The position numbers were made by a program, and so were the translations under genes. The notes beneath the pieces are model-generated. The model saw only the letters and a list, made by a program, of their open reading frames with translations, made no database searches and was not told the DNA's origin. From assembly GCF_009759685.1 (NCBI RefSeq), contig NZ_CP046654.1, positions 3,534,001 through 3,598,000 on the forward strand: a stretch of 64,000 bases of DNA, given 5' to 3'. This DNA is from Acinetobacter baumannii. GTDB lineage: Bacteria > Pseudomonadota > Gammaproteobacteria > Pseudomonadales > Moraxellaceae. Below are positions 45,215 to 56,309 of the stretch, piece by piece (position 1 is the first letter of the stretch; every line of letters starts with the position of its first letter).

Positions 45215-45994
45215 ATGCCATCTTTTCAATCTGCCGATGCACAAATTAACTATCAAACCTTTGGTGAGCCATCTTCCCCTGCTCTGGTGTTTTCCAACTC
45301 TTTGGGCACCAATTATGGTATGTGGCAAAAACAGTTTAATGAGCTAAAAGATCAATTTTTTGTGATCTGCTATGACACTCGTGGTCACGGTTCATCATCT
45401 ACGCCTAACGGCCCATACACTGTAGAGCAATTAGGTGAAGATGTAGTCCGTTTACTGGATCATCTGAATATTAGTAAAGCTGCTTTTTGTGGTATTTCAA
45501 TGGGTGGTTTAACAGGTCAATGGCTTGCGATTCACTACCCTAACCGTTTTAGTCATGTCATTGTGGCAAATACTGCTGCTAAAATTGGACAAGAACAAGC
45601 ATGGCTTGACCGTGCAAAATTAGTACGTGAGCAAGGTTTAAAGCCAATCGCAGCCACAGCAGCTTCGCGATGGTTTACAGATCCCTTTATCCAAAGTCAT
45701 CCTTCTATTGTCAACAACCTGTGTAACGACTTAAGTGCTGGCAGCGCAATGGGTTATGCCAATTGTTGTGAGGCTTTGGCTAAAGCGGATGTCCGTGAGC
45801 AGTTAAAAGACATCAAAATTCCAGTATTAGTGATTGCTGGAACCCAAGACCCTGTAACAACCGTTGCAGATAGTCAATTTATGCAGCAGCGCATTCCACA
45901 ATCACATCTTGAAGAAATAGATGCCTCTCATATTTCTAATGTCGAGCAACCCGAAGCTTTTAATAAAATCTTAAAAGATTTTTTATTGGGCTAA
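45215..45994 (+). CDS. catD: 3-oxoadipate enol-lactonase
   Basis: A 259-residue alpha/beta hydrolase counted from ATG 45215 (MPSFQSADAQINYQTF), chosen because AAGGAG lies just before it; the longer reading overlaps catF. Nucleophile Ser in FCGISMGGLTG, Asp in AGTQDPVT and His in DASHISNVEQP form the triad. It hydrolyses 3-oxoadipate enol-lactone, here the last gene of the cat run. Confidence 0.94.
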   Translation: MPSFQSADAQINYQTFGEPSSPALVFSNSLGTNYGMWQKQFNELKDQFFVICYDTRGHGSSSTPNGPYTVEQLGEDVVRLLDHLNISKAAFCGISMGGLTGQWLAIHYPNRFSHVIVANTAAKIGQEQAWLDRAKLVREQGLKPIAATAASRWFTDPFIQSHPSIVNNLCNDLSAGSAMGYANCCEALAKADVREQLKDIKIPVLVIAGTQDPVTTVADSQFMQQRIPQSHLEEIDASHISNVEQPEAFNKILKDFLLG

Positions 45995-46023
45995 ATTCGT
46001 CTTCTATAAAATTATTCATTTCA

Positions 46024-46049
46024 AAAAAAGGCCTATAACGGCCTTTTTT
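46024..46049 (+). terminator. Terminator of the cat operon
   Basis: Perfect 10-bp stem AAAAAAGGCC / GGCCTTTTTT, loop TATAAC, 30 bases after the catD stop. Confidence 0.88.
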
Positions 46050-46221
46050 GTTAACTCACAATAAAAATCGAAAATAACTTGTTCGAGAAGGTATAAATAT
46101 ATACCTCAAATGTAATGGAAAATTACATGGATAAATAACAGTATTTTAAATTAATGAACAGGGCTTGTTCATTCGTGACGTGAATCTAAGAAGATTCTTA
46201 AATCGTTCACTTCTATTCATA

Positions 46222-48718
46222 ATGAAAGTAAGGATATCTAAATTGAATATATTTATGCTGAACTCTCGGCCTCACCCTACACGCCCTTTAATTAAATATG
46301 GAACATTACTTTTAGGTGCGCTTTTAGCGGGTTGTAATTCCTCATCAAGTTTAGACCCCACACCGACGCAAAAGCAGATCACAATTAAGCGCGATAAATT
46401 CGGTACACCACATGTATATGCAAATAATACCTATGGACTTTTCTACGGTTATGGCTATTCGGTAGCGACCGATCGATTATTCCAGATGGAAATGTCGAAA
46501 CGTACAGGACAAGGTACAGTGGCCGATGTGCTCGGTCCCGACTATCTTCAATATGATATTGCAACACATAGCCGTTTTGACCCAGAAAATATTAAGCAAC
46601 AACTCGCCGCGCTCTCACCAGAAGACCGAGCAATTTTTGAAGGTTATGCCGCAGGTTTTAATAAGCGCGTTAAAGAGGTTTTAGCAGATCCAGCTCTTAT
46701 GCCTAAAGAGTTCACAGATCATGGTTTTAAACCATCAACATGGCAACCAGAAGATATTGCTATGGTTTGGGTGGGTTTAATTTTAAATCGCTTCTTTTCA
46801 GCAAGTTCGGAAGTATCAAATTTAGATTTACTCACGCAATTGCAAAAAGAAAAAGGTCAAGAAGAAGGCCTTAAAGTCTATCAACAATTACGTTGGCTAG
46901 ATGACCCAAGTGCCCCAACTATTATTCAATCTGCACAAAAACCACAGCTTATAGCGCATCAACAGCAAATACTTAAAGACATTAGCCCTATTTCAAACAA
47001 AGCAGCCAAAACCTATTTAGCTCAAGCTCGCATTGCTTTAGGCAAAAGTGTGATAGACGGTGTACCTACCGCCAGTAATGCATGGGTCTTAAAAGGTGAT
47101 AAGACCATTGAAGGCCAAGCAGTTTTATATAATGGCCCACAGCAAGGATGGTATACACCTGCAATTACTTACAGTATTGGTTTACATGGGGCTGGCTATA
47201 ATTTGACAGGTATAACTCCAGTTGGCTTGCCTGCAATTTTATTTGGAACTAATGGCAAAATCGCATGGGGTTCGACGGTAGGTTCACTCGATACTAACGA
47301 TGTTTATCAACTCACCCTAAATCCAAGTAATTCAAAAGAATATTTATATAAAGGGATTTATATTCCATTTGAACACAAGCAAGTAAAAATAAAAGTTAAG
47401 AATCAGGCCGACCATGTTTTTAGATGTTTATAAGAGTAAACAAGGCTTTGTAAGTACATGGGATGAAAATAACCATACGGCATATGCACAAAAACGTAGC
47501 TGGGAAGGTGTAGAAATTGAAACCTTATTAGGATGGGCAAATGCAGCCAAAGCCTCAAATTGGGATGAGTTTCTTGCTCAAGCCAAACGTGTCGCGGCCT
47601 CTATCACTTGGTTCTATGCCGATACTAAAGATAATATTGGTGTGGCTGCTTTAGGCCGTTTACCTATTCGCCCTGAAAACCAGCATATTCAGCTTCCAGC
47701 TAAAGGTGATGGTTCAATGGAGTGGCAAGGTTTTTATGACTTCTCACACAACCCTAAAGAATACAATCCGCAAAAAGGTTATGTCACAAGCTGGAATAAC
47801 AAAGCCTATGCAGGTTTACGCTCAGATTCGTCAAACTTTTCTTATGTAGATCGGGTGAATGAACTAATTGAACCTTTAGAAAGTCAAGCAAAACTGAGTC
47901 AGCAAGAAATTTGGGAAATTAATAAAACGGCTGCATGGTCTGATTTAAATGCGCGTTATTTTGTTCCTTATATGGTCAAAGCTGCACAAAGTCCTAAGGC
48001 AACACCGTTAGCTAAAAAAGTCGCTCCCTTACTTGCCAGTTGGGATCTTAGATTACGCCCTGATAGCGAGGCGAAATATTATCAAGGTGCAGCACCAGCA
48101 ATTACGCGTACATGGCTTAATCAAATGATTGAACTGGTACTCAAACCAAACCTTTCAGAAAATATTTATAAGCGTTATACCGATACGCTTTATCCGGTAA
48201 ATAATGATCCGCGTAGTGCACAGCCAGCGAGTGCATCGAAATTAATCTGGAATGCCCTGCAAGGAAAACAGGCAAGCGTTCCTCAGAATGTTGATTTCTT
48301 AAAAGGACAAACAGCAGATGAAGTCGTATTAAAAGCTTTAGAAAATGCGCTGACTGAACTTTCAAATCAATATCACTCTACCGACCCGAACGACTGGAAA
48401 ATTCCGGTGGCAACCATGGGTTTTTCCAGCAAAAATTCGGTAGGCATTCCTTGGGCTGATCCATCACATGAACAACACCTTAGTACTTATGGAAATACAG
48501 GAAGTGCTACTTTTAGAGTGGTCTTAAATCCAAATCAAGTCACCATGTGTTCGATTTTGGCCCCAGGACAAAGTGGTTTTATCAATCAAAATGGAAAACC
48601 TGATGCCCACTTTGCAGATCAGCTCTCTTTATTTGAAAGTTATAAATGTAAAGATGATGCGGTGAGTCAAAAAGAAATCGACCAATCAACTCAACAAAGC
48701 ATCACTTTAAACTACTAA
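46222..48718 (+). pseudogene. Penicillin acylase-family amidohydrolase, frameshifted
   Basis: Two reading frames together spell one Ntn-hydrolase of the penicillin acylase family (about 830 residues). The first part has a lipoprotein signal (LLLGALLAGCNSS), an alpha-chain and the beta-chain N-terminus SNAWVLKGD with the nucleophile Ser. It ends prematurely at 47433 after NQADHVFRCL. The second part resumes in the +1 frame (LDVYKSKQGFVSTWDENN, from about 47417) and runs to 48718. Removing one T from the T5 run at 47417-47421 restores ...QADHVLDVYKSKQG, the expected continuity. So either a recent 1-base insertion inactivated the gene, or it is a sequencing error. The family hydrolyses acyl amides (penicillin G, phenylacetyl amides, acyl-homoserine lactones). 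The start is uncertain: ATG 46222, TTG 46243 or ATG 46255. Confidence 0.85.
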
Positions 48719-48749
48719 CTTTTTAGCCCAATTTTTATGTTAAAAGACT

Positions 48750-48780
48750 GAGGTTTGTTATTTATAAAATGACAAACCTC
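48750..48780. terminator. Bidirectional terminator
   Basis: GAGGTTTGT / ACAAACCTC perfect 9-bp stem with a 13-base loop, between the convergent penicillin acylase and aldehyde dehydrogenase genes. Confidence 0.7.
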
Positions 48781-48789
48781 TTTATTAGT

Positions 48790-50277
48790 TTAATACTGAA
48801 TCATCACCGATTTTAATTCGGTGTAATCTTCGATAAATGCATCTGAAAACTCTCTGCCAATTCCTGAAGCTTTCACCCCACCAAATGGCACTGATGGGTC
48901 TAAGAACGTATGCATATTGACCCACAAGGTACCTGCTTCAATTTTAGGAATTAAACGCAAAGCTTTAGACAAATCATTTGTCCAAATACTTGCGGTTAAA
49001 CCAAAGCGTGACTGATTCATCAGTTGAATGAGCTCTTCATCAGTTTCGAATGGCATTACACCAACCACTGGACCAAAAGTTTCTTCTGAAAATAAAGGAT
49101 CATCCGTATTTTTAAAGGAAATTAAAGTCGGTTGTACAAAATATCCGGTCTGATCTAAAGCCTCACCTCCAGCAATAATCTGGTTGTTGGCTTTAGCCAT
49201 ATCTAAATAATGTTTCACTTTATGAAAGTGTGGCTGGTTAGAAAGTGGACCAAACATACTTCCTTCATCCATAGCTGATCCAATTTTAAACTGCAAAAGT
49301 GCTTTCGAGAGCTTCTCGACTAGTTCATCATGTTTTGTATGGTGTACAAAAAAACGCTCTGGGGATGCACAAACTTGACCTTGATGCACAAAAGTTGCTT
49401 GCAATAAAGTCGGTAAAATCTCATCAATATTTGCATCTGCCAAAACAGCTATGGCATTTTTACCACCCAGCTCCAGACTTACCCGAGTTAAATCACTGCT
49501 CATCGCAAGTTTACCGATGGCAATACCTGTTGGTACTGAACCCGTAAACGAGACTTTCTTAACCAGTGGTGACTCAATTAAATATTGCCCTGTCTCCCCC
49601 TTACCCGTAACCACATTAATTACACCCGCTGGAATACCTGCCTCAATTGCAAGTTCAGCTAAACGTAATAAAGATAAGCTGGCAAACTCACTTGGTTTAA
49701 GCACAATGGTACAGCCAGTTGTTAAAGCTGAGCCAATTTTCCAAACGCCAATCATGAGTGAAAAATTCCAAGGCACAATCCCTGCGACTACACCTACTGG
49801 TTGCCTTAAAGTAAAAGCCGTATATTTTTCACCTTGCATAGAAGGAATAGAGGGTTGCATGGTTTGACCATTAATTTTGGTTGCCCACCCTGCAAAATAT
49901 CTTAAGAAAATAACGGATTGTGCAACTTCAAGATGGCGGGAAATATTAATGAGTTTTCCGGTAGACAACGTCTCGAGCTGTGCAAGTTCTTCACCATGTT
50001 GTTCAATTAAATCTGCCAACTTATTTAGTTTAACGCCACGTTCATACGGTGTAGTTTCAGCCCAAGCATTTTGAAAAGCATGTTCAGCACTTTTGACGGC
50101 GCTTTCGACATCGTGTTGACTACCAATACTAATTTGAGCAACCACTTGTTCAGTAGATGGATTCACTATATCCACTTTATCTAAAAGCTCGGCAACAACT
50201 AACTTTCCATCAATAAAATGTCCATGTTGACGTGCCATAAATTGCTGTACGCTTTGTAAAATCTTAACTTCACTCAT
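48790..50277 (-). CDS. feaB: Phenylacetaldehyde-type aldehyde dehydrogenase
   Basis: A 495-residue NAD-dependent aldehyde dehydrogenase. VVAGIVPWNFSLMIGVWKIG, the Glu in SLELGGKN and the catalytic Cys in HQGQVCASPERFF (about 300) are intact. The family also includes betaine-aldehyde dehydrogenases. The assignment to FeaB rests on the neighbouring copper amine oxidase and AraC regulator, the fea/tyn arrangement. It would oxidise phenylacetaldehyde, 4-hydroxyphenylacetaldehyde or indole-3-acetaldehyde to the acid. Confidence 0.85.
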   Translation of the reverse strand: MSEVKILQSVQQFMARQHGHFIDGKLVVAELLDKVDIVNPSTEQVVAQISIGSQHDVESAVKSAEHAFQNAWAETTPYERGVKLNKLADLIEQHGEELAQLETLSTGKLINISRHLEVAQSVIFLRYFAGWATKINGQTMQPSIPSMQGEKYTAFTLRQPVGVVAGIVPWNFSLMIGVWKIGSALTTGCTIVLKPSEFASLSLLRLAELAIEAGIPAGVINVVTGKGETGQYLIESPLVKKVSFTGSVPTGIAIGKLAMSSDLTRVSLELGGKNAIAVLADANIDEILPTLLQATFVHQGQVCASPERFFVHHTKHDELVEKLSKALLQFKIGSAMDEGSMFGPLSNQPHFHKVKHYLDMAKANNQIIAGGEALDQTGYFVQPTLISFKNTDDPLFSEETFGPVVGVMPFETDEELIQLMNQSRFGLTASIWTNDLSKALRLIPKIEAGTLWVNMHTFLDPSVPFGGVKASGIGREFSDAFIEDYTELKSVMIQY

Positions 50278-50311
50278 TTTTTATTTCTCTCAATTCATTT
50301 AAAAGGATTTA

Positions 50312-51589
50312 TTAATAGATGTATTGCAAAATTAACTGCGCATAGACATTGGTTTTGTCATCGTAGTTTTGAGTACCGCCACTATGGATATCGTGTTTTG
50401 GTTTATAAAGCCCCACCAAAGGAATCACGTTGAATTTTTTATTAACTGACCAGACCGAAAACACATCCAGCTCATGTCCATCTACATTAGTTAAAGACTT
50501 ATTTACTGTTTTGAACTTATAGGCTAAAGCACCCAACATAAAATTTTCTTTCAAGTTCATCATGTAAGAAACTTGATGAATATTTGCATTTTTATTGAAT
50601 GGTCCAGCATAGTTTCCCGCAACTTCACCCTGAAACCATGTACCAAAGCCGACCGTATTTCCATAAAACATAGGGTCGTATTGGTCTGAAAAATGACTAA
50701 AACGGTAGCCTAATGAAGGCGTATATTTTGAAGATAAAAAGTTATAGTTCAGCGCTAAGTAGCCAGCATTTTCTTGGCCATCTTTTTTATCTTGAACTAC
50801 AAACTCAGTTTTAACTTGCAGTTCTGGTAAAGGTTGATAATTCAAACGTAAAGCATAATTTTTAAGATCTTCGCGCCCTGAAACGTGTTCAGCATCTTCA
50901 AGGTCTAATACATTTAAATAGGTAAACCCAACGCCCTTATCTTTAAGCTGATACATCAGATCAGTCACAAAGAGTTCTGGGTAAAATTGTGCTTTGTTAT
51001 TTGATTTTAAATAAGCCAGCTTTAGTGTTGTATTCTCTTGCGGTTTATATTGAAGCAAACTTGTAAAATCAAAGCTTCGACGAGCTGCCAGATAATATGC
51101 GCCACCCCGATCTAGTGTGCCATCCGCAGGCGCTTTACCGAGGTTTAACGCATCACCCGCAATAAAGAACCCATCACCAATCATGATATTTTGTCGACCG
51201 ATACTTAAATCATAGGTCGTTAACTCATCTTTGTTTGTACCGTCTTTAAAACCAATGACCCATTCATTTATATCTGTTTTGCGTTCTTTACCATTACTAT
51301 TTTGGCCTGCATCACCATCACCAAATGTTGCCGAACTAATACCGCTCAAGCTTGCATAGAGATGATTGTTTTTAAAGGTGTATTGTCCTTTCGCTCCATA
51401 TTTAAGATGGCCTTCTTGCCAATTGATTCTTTCATCATGTAGGTTTTCGCCGTTATAGCTTTTACCACTACTAAAAGCTCCAAAAGTTGCTTCAAATGTT
51501 GGCTTAATTTCTAGCTCACTAGCATGCACAGTTGAAAAAAATGAGACAAAGAAAGTCCCTCTCATAACCTGAGAAAATAAATTTTTCAT
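50312..51589 (-). CDS. Outer-membrane beta-barrel protein (porin-like) in the amine-oxidase operon
   Basis: A 425-residue protein with signal peptide (ends VHA, about residue 23) and amphipathic beta strands throughout, ending LILQYIY with an aromatic residue. The start of the mature part (SELEIKPTFEATFGAFSSG) and the segment KDELTTYDLSIGRQNIMIGDGFFIAG resemble the alginate-export/OprD-like group of substrate-specific channels. It lies between feaB (35 bases) and tynA (83 bases) on the same strand, so it is probably the outer-membrane entry for the amine. The specific family is not certain. Confidence 0.75.
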   Translation of the reverse strand: MKNLFSQVMRGTFFVSFFSTVHASELEIKPTFEATFGAFSSGKSYNGENLHDERINWQEGHLKYGAKGQYTFKNNHLYASLSGISSATFGDGDAGQNSNGKERKTDINEWVIGFKDGTNKDELTTYDLSIGRQNIMIGDGFFIAGDALNLGKAPADGTLDRGGAYYLAARRSFDFTSLLQYKPQENTTLKLAYLKSNNKAQFYPELFVTDLMYQLKDKGVGFTYLNVLDLEDAEHVSGREDLKNYALRLNYQPLPELQVKTEFVVQDKKDGQENAGYLALNYNFLSSKYTPSLGYRFSHFSDQYDPMFYGNTVGFGTWFQGEVAGNYAGPFNKNANIHQVSYMMNLKENFMLGALAYKFKTVNKSLTNVDGHELDVFSVWSVNKKFNVIPLVGLYKPKHDIHSGGTQNYDDKTNVYAQLILQYIY

Positions 51590-51631
51590 TGAGAAATTCC
51601 TTTTTGCGAACGGCCTAACCGTGCTCAGATA

Positions 51632-51653
51632 TGGGTAACCTATTCGTTACCCA
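51632..51653 (-). promoter_or_regulatory. Intercistronic hairpin between tynA and the porin gene
   Basis: TGGGTAAC / GTTACCCA, perfect 8-bp stem with loop CTATTC and no T-run. It may adjust mRNA stability or the ratio of the two products. Confidence 0.4.
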
Positions 51654-51672
51654 CCCTAGATCATGCACCCGT

Positions 51673-53997
51673 TTAGTGATGGTCGTGCTGCGTGTTTTGC
51701 TCTTCTTCACCCAAGTTTAAAGTCGGGGTGTTGTCAAAGAAGTTCCAAGGTTTGATGAGTGTATTCACCCACTCTGTCGGCATGATTGGCCACTCTTCAG
51801 CACGTGCCACATGGGTTGTGCCTGTTGTCATCCACACCACAAGGTCTTTATTTTCAATATTTTCATTGTTGCCAATGAATTGTCCTAACCCTGTATCATG
51901 AGTTGAACGGTTTGAATATTTCCCTTCAGGGTAGCGTTCGTCTGGATTGTACTGAGTCACCCAAATTTGTTTATCCATAAAGTTCAAACGTTTAAATAAC
52001 CATTCATCTTTAGAAAAATTGGCTCCTTTCGCCACAGGGTGTGTTCCACCTGCAAAAGGAATGAGTTGATAAGAAACCGGATTACCTAATTTATTTTCCT
52101 TGTTGAAATTCGTGAGTAAACGAATAGTGGATGGATCAAATTTTTCAGCTGCATTTTGCTCATTCGTAATGACTTTACTATCGATTTGCATTGAGCTTGT
52201 ACGAACACCACCTTTGTCATTGGCTTTCACCACAGGGTCCATATGCATAAAGCTGTTGTTTTCCCCATCTACATCCATATCTAAGCGGAAGTTATAGATG
52301 TGCTGATGCGTTGTACCCACAATATTATGGTCAATTAAAGTTCCATATTTGGTGTCTTCTTTAGCGGTACTGTCATGCATAGTGCGTGATTTAACACCTT
52401 TAACCGCCTCAATACCCGTTGCACCCGCATTAATTCCAATTACACCATTTTGGGCAAATACCCAGTCAAACATATAATCGTAGTTTCCAACCGTACTAAT
52501 CCAGCGGATGACAAGTTCACGGCGGGCTTCACTGGCATCCTGATTGCCAAAAATTTCGTGATGTTTATATTCAGGTCCTGCATAACGTTCAAATACAGCA
52601 ATGGCATTTGGAATTACTTGTGGCTGGCCTTTGTAGTCTGCAATCACGGCATCAAGTAAAACTGCATTGTCGGGTGCATCTGTTCCCGAAAGAATAGATG
52701 AGGTAAGTGTTCCCATACCATATTCGCCAGAGTCCAAATAAGATTTGAAGTACCAACCGATATCAGGGTCACCATATGGAACTACCATTCCACCTAAGTT
52801 ACCTTCATACATGACTTTACGCTTCACACCTTTATCTTTATAGGTCACTGTTGAAAGCTGTAAGCCAACACGAGAATCTAACGCCACATGCAAACACCAG
52901 TTGCCCCAATGTATGGTTTGACCGGTAATGCTAAAGTTCTTACCCTCAGGTTCAGTAATATTGAGTGGTTTTAACTTACTTGCTACGGGCTTATTCGACA
53001 TATAAGGTCGATTTGCCATCGGCACAGGAATGATCGCACCTTCTTCAATCTTGATAATTTTTTCTTTATCTAAATCGACTACAGCAACTAAATTTTCAAT
53101 TGGATGCGCCCAGTAGTTACCATCCCCAACATCGAGGTAAGCAACGACTTTTAATATATTGAGTTGTTTATCCAGACCATCTTTACCGCCAAAATATCCA
53201 ACAGTTAGCGGAGTAGCGATCACTTTCTTCACATCGGTAATACCGCGTTTGCGTAACGCATCTTGATATTCTTTACTCGTCTCAATTACGCGCTGTACGG
53301 CTTCAAAATTATCAAGCAAAACCATACCGTGAGTATCTTTAAGTACATTCCATTTTGTGACTTGTTGAGTATTAAGATTAACTTCACCTTCAATCGCTTG
53401 ATTGCCCTTTAATAAAATAAATGAGGCAATACGATCTTCTTTAAAATCTTTATGATTAATAAAGTAATCCCATACTTTGGCTTTTTCAGGTTCTTTAAGC
53501 TTTAACTCGGCAAAACGCATATTTTTATAAGCGTATTTCGAGCGGTTAATCACATCAAATGTCTTTTTGATTTCGTCAGAATTTAAGCTATTGAGCGGGT
53601 GAAAGGTATTTTCAATTTTGAAAGTTTGATCTAACCCCGACTGGAAGACTTCGTTAAAAAAATCTTTTCCAATAACAGGCTTACCCTCTTTGATTAATAA
53701 CGGGACACTGAGTTTTAAAGGTTTGCCATTCACTAAAACCTGATTTGAGTTTGGCTTGGCTCTCACCACTATAGAGCCTTTGGTAATTGTATAGGTATTG
53801 GTAAAGTCATCTTTAACAACTTTAGCACCTTGCTCACTCATGTTCTGATAAAGTGAGACCATGTCGGCCTTTCCACCATGAGCAAACGCTTGAGTATTGA
53901 GTCCCCAAAAGCTTGCAGCGATTGATAGGTTAAGTGCCAGTATTTTTTGTATGTCATTCAATAATCGTTGTTTACGCATGGGTTTCATCCTTTTCAT
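51673..53997 (-). CDS. tynA: Primary-amine oxidase (copper/TPQ, periplasmic)
   Basis: A 774-residue copper amine oxidase, close in length to E. coli TynA (757). A signal peptide (residues 1-39, ending TQAFA) sends it to the periplasm. N-terminal copper-amine-oxidase-type domain (KLSVPLLIKEGKPVIGKDFF), then the catalytic domain with the TPQ precursor Tyr in VGNYDYMFDW (about 504) and two copper His in GTTHQHIYNFRLD (about 562), the third in HVARAEEWPIMPTEWV region. It oxidises phenylethylamine, tyramine or tryptamine to the aldehyde, ammonia and peroxide. FeaB follows downstream. Confidence 0.93.
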   Translation of the reverse strand: MKRMKPMRKQRLLNDIQKILALNLSIAASFWGLNTQAFAHGGKADMVSLYQNMSEQGAKVVKDDFTNTYTITKGSIVVRAKPNSNQVLVNGKPLKLSVPLLIKEGKPVIGKDFFNEVFQSGLDQTFKIENTFHPLNSLNSDEIKKTFDVINRSKYAYKNMRFAELKLKEPEKAKVWDYFINHKDFKEDRIASFILLKGNQAIEGEVNLNTQQVTKWNVLKDTHGMVLLDNFEAVQRVIETSKEYQDALRKRGITDVKKVIATPLTVGYFGGKDGLDKQLNILKVVAYLDVGDGNYWAHPIENLVAVVDLDKEKIIKIEEGAIIPVPMANRPYMSNKPVASKLKPLNITEPEGKNFSITGQTIHWGNWCLHVALDSRVGLQLSTVTYKDKGVKRKVMYEGNLGGMVVPYGDPDIGWYFKSYLDSGEYGMGTLTSSILSGTDAPDNAVLLDAVIADYKGQPQVIPNAIAVFERYAGPEYKHHEIFGNQDASEARRELVIRWISTVGNYDYMFDWVFAQNGVIGINAGATGIEAVKGVKSRTMHDSTAKEDTKYGTLIDHNIVGTTHQHIYNFRLDMDVDGENNSFMHMDPVVKANDKGGVRTSSMQIDSKVITNEQNAAEKFDPSTIRLLTNFNKENKLGNPVSYQLIPFAGGTHPVAKGANFSKDEWLFKRLNFMDKQIWVTQYNPDERYPEGKYSNRSTHDTGLGQFIGNNENIENKDLVVWMTTGTTHVARAEEWPIMPTEWVNTLIKPWNFFDNTPTLNLGEEEQNTQHDHH

Positions 53998-54143
53998 CTA
54001 TCCCTGAACTATCTGAATCAGACAGTTAAAATGCACTTTCCTGTGAGTGAAATTCATTAGACTAACTTAATAGTTCTATGGTTATTAAGCTTATCTAACC
54101 TGCTCTAATGAATTTAATTTCAACACAGTTACATAGGGCTAGC

Positions 54144-54180
54144 TTGTTCAAGAATGACGTCGGATTTGTCTAAAAATGAC
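54144..54180. promoter_or_regulatory. Direct-repeat activator sites upstream of tynA (probable FeaR sites)
   Basis: Plus-strand TTGTTCAAGAATGAC (54144-54158) and TTGTCTAAAAATGAC (54166-54180) are direct repeats with a 22-bp period (two helix turns), 147-183 bases upstream of the tynA start. Tandem 15-mers in this spacing are typical of AraC-family activators. Confidence 0.65.
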
Positions 54181-54197
54181 ATTAAAAGAAGAAATAT

Positions 54198-55112
54198 TTA
54201 AACCGACATACCCTCTCTAAACTCTTTAGGAGAGATACCATAGGTCTTTTTAAAGATCTTTGAAAAATGAGCACCGTCCCAGAAACCCCACTTCAAGGCA
54301 ATTTGGGTAATTGAACTCTGTTTGTTCTTTTTATCAAGTAAATCCGCTTTGACTTTTTCTAGACGCTTAAGCTGTATATATTTGTTAATAGATAAATTTT
54401 CTTGAAGGAACAAACGGTAGAGATGTCGTAGTGATACCCCAATATGCTCTGCAATTAATTTAGGTGTTAAATCTGGTTTTGCTAAGTTCTCTATAATAAA
54501 ACGCTCGGCTTTTTCCATCAGGTTATTGGAGCTATGAACATTTTTATAATTGATTGTGGGTTTGATTAAAGCAATCAGCGCATCTTCAAAAGCATTACCA
54601 TCTTCCGTTGCATACCAAAGTTTGATGTTTTCAGCAGACATATTTTTCAAAATATTCTTGAGTAAAAAACCACTCATATTTTGCGTAATCAGTTTTCCAA
54701 AATATTCGGTACTAATATTTTCTTTAAGTAACTTTTCACGCGACAGGTGTACGGAAATCTGACTTACCAAACCTTGCGGATACATTGAAATTGTTTCGAC
54801 CGGGTCCACCAACACAATATCGCCTTCATTTAGGCTTAAGGTTTCATTCTTATACTCGAGCAGCATTTTTCCCGAATACTGTAAAATCAAAAAACAAAAA
54901 CGATTATTTACTCGATCAATTTCATCGGCTTTTCGGACAATTTTATTGGCATTATTTTTAATAAAAGCAATTTCGGTATCACCCAATAAAAAGCACTGAA
55001 CTTCACCAATGAATAAATTACGGGTTCCATCAAAATCGGTTTCAAAATTGCCGCACACATTTTTAATATGGTGCGTCCATGTGAGTAATGCATCACTTAC
55101 ATATTGGTTCAT
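54198..55112 (-). CDS. feaR: AraC-family transcriptional activator of aromatic amine catabolism
   Basis: A 304-residue AraC/XylS regulator. An N-terminal cupin-like effector domain precedes two HTH motifs at the C-terminus (LTPKLIAEHIGVSLRHLYRL and SITQIALKWGFWDGAHFSKI, then FKKTYGISPKEFREG). The length and 'FGDTEIAFIKN...VRKADEIDR' region fit the FeaR group. It is upstream of tynA on the same strand, with the direct-repeat sites between them. In E. coli FeaR activates tynA and feaB. Confidence 0.85.
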   Translation of the reverse strand: MNQYVSDALLTWTHHIKNVCGNFETDFDGTRNLFIGEVQCFLLGDTEIAFIKNNANKIVRKADEIDRVNNRFCFLILQYSGKMLLEYKNETLSLNEGDIVLVDPVETISMYPQGLVSQISVHLSREKLLKENISTEYFGKLITQNMSGFLLKNILKNMSAENIKLWYATEDGNAFEDALIALIKPTINYKNVHSSNNLMEKAERFIIENLAKPDLTPKLIAEHIGVSLRHLYRLFLQENLSINKYIQLKRLEKVKADLLDKKNKQSSITQIALKWGFWDGAHFSKIFKKTYGISPKEFREGMSV

Positions 55113-55268
55113 CCCTTACCTCTCTATACATGTGCCACCGCTCAAAATTTTGTGTTTGTGGTGCACTGTCTTGGCATATTTGCAATCATGTTTTATTGAT
55201 AAACAAATTGTGTGCCAAAAATTCCTTATCCGTGGAATTGTTTTGATGATAGTCAGCTAGATGTAAAA

Positions 55269-55299
55269 AAGCTGATAAATCAATTCAATTTATCAGCTT
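55269..55299 (-). terminator. Terminator of the iac operon
   Basis: Perfect 12-bp stem AAGCTGATAAAT / ATTTATCAGCTT followed by TTTTTT on the minus strand, 9 bases after the iacG stop. Confidence 0.85.
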
Positions 55300-55307
55300 A
55301 ATGGGGC

Positions 55308-56279
<972 letters not shown>

Positions 56280-56309
56280 TCACTTACATCCATATAAATC
56301 GCGAGAGCA

